Shown here piece by piece: positions 43,469 to 51,729 of a DNA stretch of 64,000 nt (position 1 is the first letter of the stretch; every line of letters starts with the position of its first letter). The stretch lies in assembly GCF_000737335.2 (NCBI RefSeq), contig NZ_JMCC02000026.1, forward strand, positions 17,730 through 81,729, read 5' to 3'. The notes under the pieces were generated by a model. It did no database searches. It saw only the letters and a list, made by a program, of their open reading frames with translations, and was not told the DNA's origin. The stretch comes from Enhygromyxa salina. GTDB lineage: Bacteria; Myxococcota_A; Polyangia; Nannocystales; Nannocystaceae. The translations under genes and the position numbers were made by a program.

Positions 43469-44834
43469 AATTGGAGCACAGGTACTCGGCGCCAAACCCC
43501 TGACTGCTCATGAAGTCCGAGGTCCACGACAACCCGTCCTGGGTGAGCGCGTGGGTCTCGGGGCAGCCGTTGCTGGCGACCTCGCGCACGATCATGCCGC
43601 TCGAGTAGCCCAGCGAGTTGCACAGCGCCGCGACCATGTCGACACCAACCCCGTTGTTGTTGCTGTCGGGGGCGTTGCACAGGCCCAGCTGCGCGTTGCA
43701 GCAGCCGCCGTAGCTGTTGGGCATCATGTCGCCGTTGGCGTCGCCGGCGTCGGGCATCGAGCGCAGCGCCCCGCCCGAGTTGGTCCCGAATTGCAGGGTC
43801 CCGGCGTTTGGATCGTAGTTGCAGTAGAAGCTGTCGGGCGGGCAGCCGTCGCCGGGGCAGCCGATGTAGTGCAGCGTGCTGTCCGTGTAGCTGCGCAGGT
43901 CGACGCCGTTGCTGGCCACGCCCCACACGTTCATGTTGGTCACGATGTCGTCACAGCTCGCGCCGTTCGAGATGCAGTCGTTGGTGCAGCCGTCGGCGTC
44001 AACGTCGTTGCCGTCGTCGCACTCTTCCATGCCGTCCCACTTGAAGCCGTCGCCGCAAAACGAGGGCGCGCAGCTGGTCGGGCACGCGTCGCCATCTTCG
44101 AGGTTGCCGTCGTCGCACTCTTCCATGCCGGCCCACAGGTGGCCGTCGCCGCAGGTCGCGGGGACACACTGCGGCGAGATGCACCCGTCGGTGAGCTCGA
44201 GGTTGCCGTCGTCACACAGCTCGACCCCGGCCTGAACGAAGCCGTCGCCACAAAACGCGAGCTGGCAGGCCGGGCAGTCGTCGCTGGTGTCGTCGTTGCC
44301 GTCGTCGCACTGCTCGCCCTCCTGCAGCACCCCGTCACCGCAGACGCCGGGCAGGCACGCCGAGCTGCACCCGTCGGCCTCGTCGTCGTTGCCGTCGTCA
44401 CACTCCTCGACGCCCTCGTGGGTGAAGCCGTCGCCGCAGGTCGCCAGCTTGCAGCCCATCACGCAGTCGTCGGTGTTGATCGGGTTGCCGTCGTCGCACT
44501 CCTCGAAGCCCTCGTACACGTAGCCGTCACCGCACGCGGCGATGTGGCAGTTGGGGGTGCACTGGCCAGACTCGGCGTTCTCCGGGCCAAGGTCGCACTC
44601 CTCGCCCGGATCGACGACGCCGTCACCACAGTTGGGGTTCCCGGTGTCGCCGTCGCCGTCGCCGTCGCCCTCGGCGCTGCCGGTCTCGGTCGAGTCGCCG
44701 TCGCCGTCGCCGTCGCCCGGCTGGGTCGTGAAGGTCGTGAAGCCGCCCTCGCTCTCCGGGGCTGGGGTGCAGCCGCTGATCGCCGGCAGACACAGCAACG
44801 CGGCGAGACCAAGGTGCGCGAGATTCAAGTGCAT
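43467..44834 (-). CDS. Lipoprotein with GDGD linker and seven DUF4215 repeats
   Basis: 455 residues from ATG 44834. Signal 'LAHLGLAALLCLPAISGC' with lipobox. The linker contains two GDGDGDGD blocks. Seven CGDG...CDDGN repeats follow (about residues 70-310), for example 'CGDGYVYEGFEECDDGN' and 'CGDGHLWAGMEECDDGN'. The C-terminal about 145 residues are Cys-rich and unassigned ('YIGCPGDGCPPDSFYCNYDP', 'GGCCNAQLGLCNAPDSNNNG'). It differs from the DUF4215 protein at 22825 mainly in this C-terminal domain, so the repeats look like a shared surface stalk carrying different heads. Confidence 0.87.
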   Translation of the reverse strand: MHLNLAHLGLAALLCLPAISGCTPAPESEGGFTTFTTQPGDGDGDGDSTETGSAEGDGDGDGDTGNPNCGDGVVDPGEECDLGPENAESGQCTPNCHIAACGDGYVYEGFEECDDGNPINTDDCVMGCKLATCGDGFTHEGVEECDDGNDDEADGCSSACLPGVCGDGVLQEGEQCDDGNDDTSDDCPACQLAFCGDGFVQAGVELCDDGNLELTDGCISPQCVPATCGDGHLWAGMEECDDGNLEDGDACPTSCAPSFCGDGFKWDGMEECDDGNDVDADGCTNDCISNGASCDDIVTNMNVWGVASNGVDLRSYTDSTLHYIGCPGDGCPPDSFYCNYDPNAGTLQFGTNSGGALRSMPDAGDANGDMMPNSYGGCCNAQLGLCNAPDSNNNGVGVDMVAALCNSLGYSSGMIVREVASNGCPETHALTQDGLSWTSDFMSSQGFGAEYLCSN

Positions 44835-44973
44835 GCCACCATTGTCGGGGTTGGGCCGCGGATCCGATAGCCCAAATCTGGTCGGCCCAGCGTGCAACAC
44901 GCAACGCGCTCGATCCCCAGATAACGCAGTTCTTCGTGAAGACAGCCGGTTCTGAGCGGACCGCCCACGAGCG

Positions 44974-46713
44974 ATGTCCGCGACCCAAGCGAAGCGTTCA
45001 CCAGCCCAGACGCGCGCCAGGTACGATGCCCCCGAGATGCCCAGCTCGATCGACGCCGACCTGCTGCTCCAACGCTTCTACCGTCACGTCGAGGCGCGCG
45101 GCGGCGACATCTACCTGACCCAGCCCACCCCCGACGGCCGGGTCATCGACTACAGCTTCGCGCAGGTCTACGACCAGGCCGCGCGGATGGCCGCGCACCT
45201 CGACTCGCTGGGCTTCGAGCGCCAGTCGAAGATCGCAATCGTCTCGAAGAACTGCGCCCACTTCATCATGGCGGAGCTGGCGATCTGGATGGCCGGGCAC
45301 GTCACGGTCGCGCTGTACCCCACGCTCAGCCACTCCACCGCGAACTACATCCTCGAGCACAGCGACGCGAAGCTGTTGTTCGTTGGCAAGCTCGACACTT
45401 GGACCGAGCTCGAGCAAGGGGTCCCCGAAGGCATGCCCTGCATCACGCTCCCGCTCGCGCCAGCCACCAAGCACCGCGGGTGGGACGACATCATCGCAGC
45501 CACCGAGCCGGTCGCAGACAAGCGGACCCGCGCGGCCGACGACGAGTCGCTGATCATCTACACCTCGGGCAGCACCGGCACGCCCAAGGGCGTCATGCAC
45601 AGCTTCCGCACGATCTCGGTGCCAACCAAGGGCCTCGTCTCGCAGCTGGGCATCAACGAGCACGAGCGACAAATCTCCTACCTACCGCTGGCCCACGCGA
45701 TGGACCGCTGGCTGTCGGGCTGTGTGTCGCTGTACGCCGGCTCGCGCGTGTTCTTTGCCGACTCGCTCGAGACCTTCGTCGCGGATCTCAAGCGCGCGCG
45801 GCCAACCGTGTTCTTGTCGGTCCCGCGCCTGTGGCTCAAATTTCAGCTCGGCGTCTATGCCAAGCTGCCCAAGCGCAAGCTCGATCGCTTGCTCGCTATC
45901 CCGATCATCCGCGGCATCATCAAGAAGAAGATCCTCGCCAACCTGGGCCTCGAGCACGTGCGCTTCGCCGGCAGCGGCTCGGCGCCGATCCCCGCCGAGC
46001 TGATCCAGTGGTACCGCGACCTCGGCCTCGAGCTGCTCGAGGGCTACGGCATGAGCGAGAACTTCAACTATTCGCACCTCACGCGGCCCGGCCACGGTCG
46101 CCCCGGCTACATCGGCAACGCGTACCCCGACGTCGACTGCAAGCTCTCGGACGCCGGTGAGATCCTGGTCAGGAGCCCCGGCAACATGCTGGGTTACTAC
46201 AAAGAACAAGACCTGAGCAAAGCCGCGTTCACTGAAGATGGGTACTTGCAGACCGGTGATCTTGGCGTGATCGACGAGCAGCAGCGACTGCGGATCACCG
46301 GGCGGCTCAAGGAGCTGTTCAAGACCAGCAAGGGCAAGTACGTCGCGCCCGCGCCGATCGAGAACATCCTCAACAATGATCCCAACGTCGAGCTCTCACT
46401 GGTCGCGGGCTCCGGCATGCCGCTGACCCATGCGGTGCTGCAGCTGAGCGAGGACCTGCTGCCAACCCTGGACCAGCCGGGGGTCAAGCAGCGGATCACC
46501 GCGGACCTCGAGCGCTTGTTGGCCAGCACCAACGCGAGGGTTGAAGAGTACGAGCGGCTTGGGTTCTTGGTGGTCGCGAAGCAGCGCTGGACGATCGAGG
46601 ATGAACAGCTCACGCCAACGATGAAGATCAAGCGGGCGACGATCGAGGCGATGTACGAGGCCAAGCGGGACCACTGGTACTCGCTGGGGGTGAAGGTGAT
46701 CTGGGAGACCTGA
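44974..46713 (+). CDS. AMP-dependent synthetase / long-chain acyl-CoA ligase
   Basis: 579 residues from ATG 44974; ATG 45037 (558 residues) is an alternative close to the first conserved block. It would adenylate a fatty or aromatic acid and transfer it to CoA. The ATP loop is 'IIYTSGSTGTPKGVMHSF' (about residue 195). Further blocks: 'ISYLPLAHAMDRWL', 'RFAGSGSAPIPAELI', 'EGYGMSENFNYSHL', 'GYLQTGDLGVID' and 'ITGRLKELFKTSKGKYVAP'. The 'KELFKTSKGKYVAP' region is typical of long-chain acyl-CoA synthetases of the FadD15 type. It stands alone between two convergent lipid-unrelated genes; the exact substrate is unknown. Confidence 0.9.
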   Translation: MSATQAKRSPAQTRARYDAPEMPSSIDADLLLQRFYRHVEARGGDIYLTQPTPDGRVIDYSFAQVYDQAARMAAHLDSLGFERQSKIAIVSKNCAHFIMAELAIWMAGHVTVALYPTLSHSTANYILEHSDAKLLFVGKLDTWTELEQGVPEGMPCITLPLAPATKHRGWDDIIAATEPVADKRTRAADDESLIIYTSGSTGTPKGVMHSFRTISVPTKGLVSQLGINEHERQISYLPLAHAMDRWLSGCVSLYAGSRVFFADSLETFVADLKRARPTVFLSVPRLWLKFQLGVYAKLPKRKLDRLLAIPIIRGIIKKKILANLGLEHVRFAGSGSAPIPAELIQWYRDLGLELLEGYGMSENFNYSHLTRPGHGRPGYIGNAYPDVDCKLSDAGEILVRSPGNMLGYYKEQDLSKAAFTEDGYLQTGDLGVIDEQQRLRITGRLKELFKTSKGKYVAPAPIENILNNDPNVELSLVAGSGMPLTHAVLQLSEDLLPTLDQPGVKQRITADLERLLASTNARVEEYERLGFLVVAKQRWTIEDEQLTPTMKIKRATIEAMYEAKRDHWYSLGVKVIWET

Positions 46714-46767
46714 GCTGCGCGCCGACGGGTCGCGGCCGACAGCCCCCGCTCAGGCGGCTCAGGCCGC

Positions 46768-48156
46768 TCAGGGGGCGACTGGCTGCTTCTCGCTGGCGGT
46801 CGTCTTCTTCGCCTTCTTGCTCTTCTTGCTCTGCTTGTCTTTGGCGTCGAGCACGGCCTCCCCCAGCGAGGTCTTGTCCAGGCGCTCCGCCAGATCGTCG
46901 TGCTGGGCTTCGGTCAGGTCGAGGACCTGCGAGAGCATCGCGCGAATGTGGTCTGGGCCGCGCTCAATCGCGTCGCGCAGCAGGCGAAACAACAGGCGCT
47001 TGGCCTTGAGGCCCTGTCGGCGGACCTCGGGGACGTGCTCTTCGACCTCGTTGGCCACGACCACAAACGCCTCTTGCTGGGCGGTCTGCTTGGCAGTCTT
47101 CGGGGGCGCGGTGAATGGATAGACCTGCTCCTTGCGCCACTCTTGGACCCGCTCGGCCGCCACCGCCTTGGCCGTGGTGTCGTGATAGTCGACGATCGCC
47201 TTGCGGGTCTGGCTGAGGAACCCGCGCACGACCGGGTGCAGGTCGCCAACGCTCAGGCCACCGGTCGCACGCAGCTCCTCGAACGCCTTGCTCTTGACGT
47301 GGGCCGTGATCCGGCGGTTGTGGGTGTTGACGCCCACCCCGACGTCTTGGATCGAGAAGCCCTCGCTGTCACACAGATAGATCCCACGCGGGCCCTTGCG
47401 CTTCCACTCGACAATGTCGATCTCGGCCTCGTGCGTCTCACCGTCGACGACGATGCTGACAGCGCAGGTGTGAATGGCCGCGATCGCGGCGGAGGGCTCG
47501 ATCAGCTCATTGTTGTAGATGAGCCTCACGCTTGGGTACTGGAGCAGATACAGCGCGAACTTGTCGTGCATCGCCGTGATCGCGTCTTCGCCGACCAAGC
47601 CGTGGACGCTCTCTGGCACGTCGCTGATCGTGACCTTGGTGCCGCTGTGTGACTGCAGGCTGCTCCTCGTCCGGTCGCCCGTGACGAGGAACTGGTCAAT
47701 TCTCATGTCTGTCGATTCGATTCGACATGAAGTGTATTTGCCGGCGGTGCGCAGCGCGACCGAGTCCCACACGACCGTGGCACCAAGCGAGAACGCAGCG
47801 AATCGACCCTTGCCCTCTTTGCCGTGCAGCCTGCGGCCTTTTGCGGTGACATCGACGTTCTGCTTCCACGAGCCACCCAAGCGCTCGAACACCTCGAGGG
47901 CCTTGTCGGGCGACATGCCGTCACCGTCGTCGACGACCGCGATCCGGTACACCCCGCCCCACAGGTTCTTGTCGATCACGACCTCGACGCGGTCAGCGTC
48001 GGCGTCGAGGCTGTTCCAGACCAGCTCCTCGACCGCCGCCAACGGGCGACGGGTTTTTGACAGCTTTCGCAGGTGGTCCTTGTGAACGGACACCTCGATC
48101 TGCGCTGAGACCTTCGAGCTCTTGCTGGTGCGGGACACGGTCGCGGAGTCTCGCAC
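46768..48156 (-). CDS. GHKL-type ATPase (HATPase_c_3), Hsp90/MutL/MORC superfamily
   Basis: 462 residues from the GTG at 48156. The ATP-binding motifs are complete: N box 'AAVEELVWNSLDADADRVEV', G1 'VVDDGDGMSPDKALEVFERL', and G2 'LHGKEGKGRFAAFSLG'. A transducer-like domain follows ('VTISDVPESVHGL', 'IDIVEWKRKGPRGIYLCDSE'), then a helical segment and a Lys-rich tail (SKKSKKAKK). The family is found in bacteria as stand-alone, usually longer 'ATP-binding proteins', some in restriction or phage-defence contexts. No nuclease or helicase partner is adjacent; a small helical protein is transcribed divergently 185 bp away. A defence role is speculation. Confidence 0.8.
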   Translation of the reverse strand: MRDSATVSRTSKSSKVSAQIEVSVHKDHLRKLSKTRRPLAAVEELVWNSLDADADRVEVVIDKNLWGGVYRIAVVDDGDGMSPDKALEVFERLGGSWKQNVDVTAKGRRLHGKEGKGRFAAFSLGATVVWDSVALRTAGKYTSCRIESTDMRIDQFLVTGDRTRSSLQSHSGTKVTISDVPESVHGLVGEDAITAMHDKFALYLLQYPSVRLIYNNELIEPSAAIAAIHTCAVSIVVDGETHEAEIDIVEWKRKGPRGIYLCDSEGFSIQDVGVGVNTHNRRITAHVKSKAFEELRATGGLSVGDLHPVVRGFLSQTRKAIVDYHDTTAKAVAAERVQEWRKEQVYPFTAPPKTAKQTAQQEAFVVVANEVEEHVPEVRRQGLKAKRLLFRLLRDAIERGPDHIRAMLSQVLDLTEAQHDDLAERLDKTSLGEAVLDAKDKQSKKSKKAKKTTASEKQPVAP

Positions 48157-48341
48157 GAATGCAGGCGTTGATCAGCCTGCTGGCAGCCTGCTGGCACCGT
48201 GCCCGAGCGCCCCGCAACGATGCGCTGCCGCCGGTCTAGCCCGCAGATCCGCGATGTCCGCACGCGCTCGATTCGGGTGTAGATCTCCGCAACAACAGCC
48301 GTGTCGGCACGCGCCCGGGCCGTTGTATAGATACGCCAGCG

Positions 48342-48803
48342 ATGGCGACGAACGAGCGAGACAGCACGCACTGGCTCTGGCGCCTCGACGCGAACGCCTG
48401 GCTCGCGGCCGCGCACACCGAGCTCGTCCAGGGTCGGGCGCAGCTGGCCTCGCGCAGGACCGCGGTCACGCACGCGCGCCGGGCCGCGGGCATGGCCCTC
48501 AATGCCACGCTGGTCACCCTCGCTGCCCGCGGTTGGTCGCGCGAGCGCTGCGAGACCGCGTGGGGGCGCAGCTACATCGATCATCTTCGCGCCCTGTCGG
48601 CCAGCTTGGACGATCCGAGCGAGCGCGGGCGCGAGCCCTTCGATCTCGAGCAATGCCAGCGTTGTCGCGAGCTGCTGCAGATCCCGGTCATGCCACCCGC
48701 CGGGCTGGTTCGGCTCGCGCGGAGCAAAGACGAGGCCGCCAGCGCAGCGCTGGACACCGCGACGGCGCTCGTGCGGGGGTGTGCCGCCCTCATCGGTAGC
48801 TGA
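48342..48803 (+). CDS. Small all-helical protein of unknown function
   Basis: 153 residues. The predicted content is helical: 'HWLWRLDANAWLAAAHTELV', 'RRTAVTHARRAAGMALNATL', 'RCETAWGRSYIDHLRALSAS', 'SAALDTATALVRGCAALIGS'. It has a single RTAVTH (R-x4-H) that formally fits the HEPN catalytic pattern, but the surrounding helices do not let me assign HEPN. It has no signal peptide. It is divergent from the GHKL ATPase gene, with 185 bp between them. Confidence 0.6.
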   Translation: MATNERDSTHWLWRLDANAWLAAAHTELVQGRAQLASRRTAVTHARRAAGMALNATLVTLAARGWSRERCETAWGRSYIDHLRALSASLDDPSERGREPFDLEQCQRCRELLQIPVMPPAGLVRLARSKDEAASAALDTATALVRGCAALIGS

Positions 48804-48830
48804 TCGGCGGCTGATCGCTGCCTCCGTCGG

Positions 48831-49955
48831 TCACTCGCAGTTCGGCTCGACGTGGCGCGTCACCGCCACCGCATCGCTACACACGGCGAGACCTGGGACC
48901 GCGTCAAAGCAGACCCGCCCGCGATCCTCGGGCGCGGGTGCCACGGGCGCGCGCGACATGCTGAAGCGCGCGCGCGCGTGGCCAGCGGGGCTGCCGTCCA
49001 CCCACTCGAGCGGCGTGTTCGCGGCCAAGTCCCAGCGCACGCAAGCCGCTTCCGGCGTGTCCGCTTGCAGCGGGCTGATCCCGGCGGCGCGGCGCGCCTT
49101 GTCCATGTTGATCGGCGGCTTGGGGCCCGACTCGACCTCGCGCGGGCCTGGCTGGGCGAGCAGCTCGAAGCGACCGCAGGGGTTGACGAAGCTCAGCAGC
49201 GCGTCGTCGCCCGCTTCGCCCGAGGGACGCTGCGCGACCGCCAGGGTGAACACCCCGCCGCGACTGCGAACGCTGCGCTCCCCGTAGCGAAGCTCGGTCG
49301 CTTCGGGCCACGGGATCGTTCCAAGCGACCAGGTGATCGGCGGGCCGTCGTCCGGCGGGGCGGGCATGAACCCAAGCGCCTCCGCGTGGCGAAGCTGTGC
49401 GTCATCGAGGTCGATCTGCAGCTTGAGCCCGCCAACGTGCGCGCTGACTCGATCTTCGAAGCGACTGATCGGCACGCCGGGCACCAGCGCCACGCTGCTG
49501 CCGTCCTTGGACGCGATCCGCACCGGGTGGCTCAGGACCGTGCGCAGCGATCCACGCGTGACCCAAAACCGCAGCTCGAGCGCGGACTCGATCCCAAAGC
49601 TGCCTGCGCACGCTGGCGCGAGCCCGGGGTCGTGGGTCTCGACCGCGATGAAGTCCCCCTCGATCCCAACGACCTCGACGACGTGGCCCGGGGTCGGATC
49701 GGTCGCGCGGTTGAGCGGCACAGCGAAGCGGAGCCCGCGATCATCGGGGCCCGCGAACAGGTCGGCCTCCTCGGCGATCACCACCAGCTCGCCAACTTTG
49801 GGCGAATCGCTGGACGCCTGCTCGCCCCTCGTCACGGCGCCGCTCGGGATCGCCGCGGTCGCCTGCGCGCCGGAGCTTGGACGCTCCCCCGCGCCACAGC
49901 CAAGCAACACCGAGATCACAGACCCTATCGCCCACCTACGCCCGTTCGCGACCAA
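48831..49955 (-). CDS. Putative lipoprotein, unknown function
   Basis: About 374 residues. The only visible lipobox, 'GSVISVLLGC', is preceded by a basic region ('VANGRRWA'), which points to a TTG start at 49955 overlapping the last 20 bp of the antiporter gene. A downstream GTG would cut the signal peptide. The mature part begins with a Ser/Thr/Ala linker, then a beta-rich body ('VGELVVIAEEADLFAGPDDR', 'HVVEVVGIEGDFIAVETHDP', 'HVGGLKLQIDLDDAQLRHAE') with several cysteines near the end. The family is not recognised. It is co-directional with the antiporter. Confidence 0.6.
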   Translation of the reverse strand: MVANGRRWAIGSVISVLLGCGAGERPSSGAQATAAIPSGAVTRGEQASSDSPKVGELVVIAEEADLFAGPDDRGLRFAVPLNRATDPTPGHVVEVVGIEGDFIAVETHDPGLAPACAGSFGIESALELRFWVTRGSLRTVLSHPVRIASKDGSSVALVPGVPISRFEDRVSAHVGGLKLQIDLDDAQLRHAEALGFMPAPPDDGPPITWSLGTIPWPEATELRYGERSVRSRGGVFTLAVAQRPSGEAGDDALLSFVNPCGRFELLAQPGPREVESGPKPPINMDKARRAAGISPLQADTPEAACVRWDLAANTPLEWVDGSPAGHARARFSMSRAPVAPAPEDRGRVCFDAVPGLAVCSDAVAVTRHVEPNCE

Positions 49956-51630
49956 CGCGCTCGAGTGCGTCGTCGACAAAGTAGTTGAGATCGCCAAACG
50001 CATCGGCGTGCAGGATCTCATAGGCATGGCCAGCGCTGCGAGCGTGGTAGAGCTGGTCGCGAAGGTCGTCGTCTTTGGTCAGAGCCGAAGCGAACGCGCC
50101 AAGGATCTGCAGGTGTCGCGGGCGATCGCGCTCGGGTGTGGCCAGCAGCACGACCGCGTGGACCGGGCGACCGTCGTAGGCGCCAAGGTCCAGCCCCTCG
50201 ACGCTGAGCCCGAGCACGCCCCTGACCTCCTCGCCCTCGGGCACCATCGTGTGGGGGATCATCAAGCCGCGGCCCAGACAGGTCGAGGCTTCGTCCTCGC
50301 GCGCGAGCACGGACTCGACAAACTCCGACTTGGGCACGAGCATGGGCGTGGTCGCGTACAGGCGGTCGGCCAGCGTCTCGATCAGCGCACGCTTGTCACC
50401 GCTGATGCCAAGCACGATCCGCTGCTCCTCGAGGAAGTCGAGCAAGCGCGGCCGATCTTGGCCGACCTCGCCCGCGCGCTGCAGCGAGAACCGGGTCGCG
50501 CTGGGCCCAATGAGCTGGTTGACGGCCAGACCCGCCAGCCCGATCGCGGCCACGCTGTCGGCGATGTCGGCCAGCTGCGGCTGGCTCTGAACGAAGAAGA
50601 TCAGCCCGACCGCGACGCCGCCGTGAGGCAAGAGCGCGAGCCCGAGGTGGTTGCGAACCCCGCGCGGGACCTTGGCCAGGCTCATGGAGATGAACGCGCT
50701 CAGCGACTTCCCGCCGAGCCGCGAGGCGAAATACAAGAACACGATCCCGGCCATCGGGATCACCACGGCGAAGTTCAGGCGCAGGCCAACGATCGTGTAG
50801 AAGCCCGCGAACAGCACGCCGCCGAACGGCTGGAGGTAGGCCTCGGCCGAGCGCGCGGTGTCGTGCTTGATGTTGGACAGCGTGATCCCGGCGAAGGTGC
50901 ACGCGAGGATGCTCGACACGTCGAACACCTGCGCCAGGCCCCAGGCGCCAAGGATCACCGCGACCATCGTGGGTCCGACCGAGCTCGCCCGAACCAGCCG
51001 CCGGGTCAGGCCGACCGCGAGCAGCGAGCAACCCAGCCCGATCGCAAGCGCCCCTCCAAACTCGACGCCAAGGGCGACCACCGCGTCCTCCCAGCCACTG
51101 CCGCGCTCGCGCAGCATCGCCTCCCAAAACGCGAACGCGCCGACCGCGACCATGTCGATGAGTCCAACTCCAGCGATCAGGGTGCCGGACAGCAGCCCCC
51201 GTGCCCGCGCCTCGCGGACCACGATCACCGTCGTGCCCGGCGCCCCGGCGATGGCGATGACGGCCAGCAGCACGGCGACATCGAGCGGCAGACCGCCGAT
51301 GAAGTAGAGCGCGCAGAACACCACCGTTGGCGTGATCAGGGCCTCACCCAGGACCAGCAGCGAGAGCCGCCGCTCGGCGTTGCGCAGGCTGTGAAGGTGG
51401 AGCGTCGCGCCAACGGTGAACGCGATGAACCCGAGCACGAAATCGGTGAACGGGGCCATCTTGCCCAGATCGCCCGGCTCGAGCCCGGGGAGCGCGAGCA
51501 CGCGCAGCAACATGCCAGTGCCGATCCAGCCAGTGACCTTTGGGAGCTTCAGGCGCGAGACCAGCTCACCGCCGACAATCCCCGCGATCAAGATCGTCGC
51601 GAGGTTGAGCATCGGATCGTCAAAATTCAT
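49936..51630 (-). CDS. CPA2-type cation:proton antiporter fused to a PTS EIIA-like domain
   Basis: 564 residues. The first about 380 residues are a multi-helix Na+/H+ exchanger domain (KefB/NhaS3 type): 'LATILIAGIVGGELVSRLKL', 'DFVLGFIAFTVGATLHLHSL', 'VAVLLAVIAIAGAPGTTVIV', 'LACTFAGITLSNI', 'GGVLFAGFYTIVGLRLNFAV'. The C-terminal about 150 residues form an EIIA-Ntr/fructose-type domain: 'LIETLADRLYATTPML', 'REDEASTCLGRGLMIPHTMV' with the phosphorylatable-type His in IPH (about residue 460), and 'VVLLATPERDRPRHLQILGA'. The fusion suggests that transport is tuned by phosphotransfer or a ligand. The exported ion is not evident. Confidence 0.88.
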   Translation of the reverse strand: MNFDDPMLNLATILIAGIVGGELVSRLKLPKVTGWIGTGMLLRVLALPGLEPGDLGKMAPFTDFVLGFIAFTVGATLHLHSLRNAERRLSLLVLGEALITPTVVFCALYFIGGLPLDVAVLLAVIAIAGAPGTTVIVVREARARGLLSGTLIAGVGLIDMVAVGAFAFWEAMLRERGSGWEDAVVALGVEFGGALAIGLGCSLLAVGLTRRLVRASSVGPTMVAVILGAWGLAQVFDVSSILACTFAGITLSNIKHDTARSAEAYLQPFGGVLFAGFYTIVGLRLNFAVVIPMAGIVFLYFASRLGGKSLSAFISMSLAKVPRGVRNHLGLALLPHGGVAVGLIFFVQSQPQLADIADSVAAIGLAGLAVNQLIGPSATRFSLQRAGEVGQDRPRLLDFLEEQRIVLGISGDKRALIETLADRLYATTPMLVPKSEFVESVLAREDEASTCLGRGLMIPHTMVPEGEEVRGVLGLSVEGLDLGAYDGRPVHAVVLLATPERDRPRHLQILGAFASALTKDDDLRDQLYHARSAGHAYEILHADAFGDLNYFVDDALERVGRERA

Positions 51631-51729
51631 CAGGGGCGGCGCAGGGTATTAGATATGCAGCGCAGGGGCCAACGGTCGCAATTCGCGGTGGCGTGAATTC
51701 GTGCGTTCGGTCAGCGCCGACCGGATACG

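Noticed and set aside
48342..48803. Assignment of the small helical protein as a HEPN nuclease
   Set aside because: A single R-x4-H match is easily found by chance in an Arg-rich protein; kept only as a possibility in the findings.
49333..51696. 787-codon open frame opposite the antiporter and lipoprotein genes
   Set aside because: Low-complexity Arg/Gln/Asp/His composition; the minus strand encodes a recognisable transporter.
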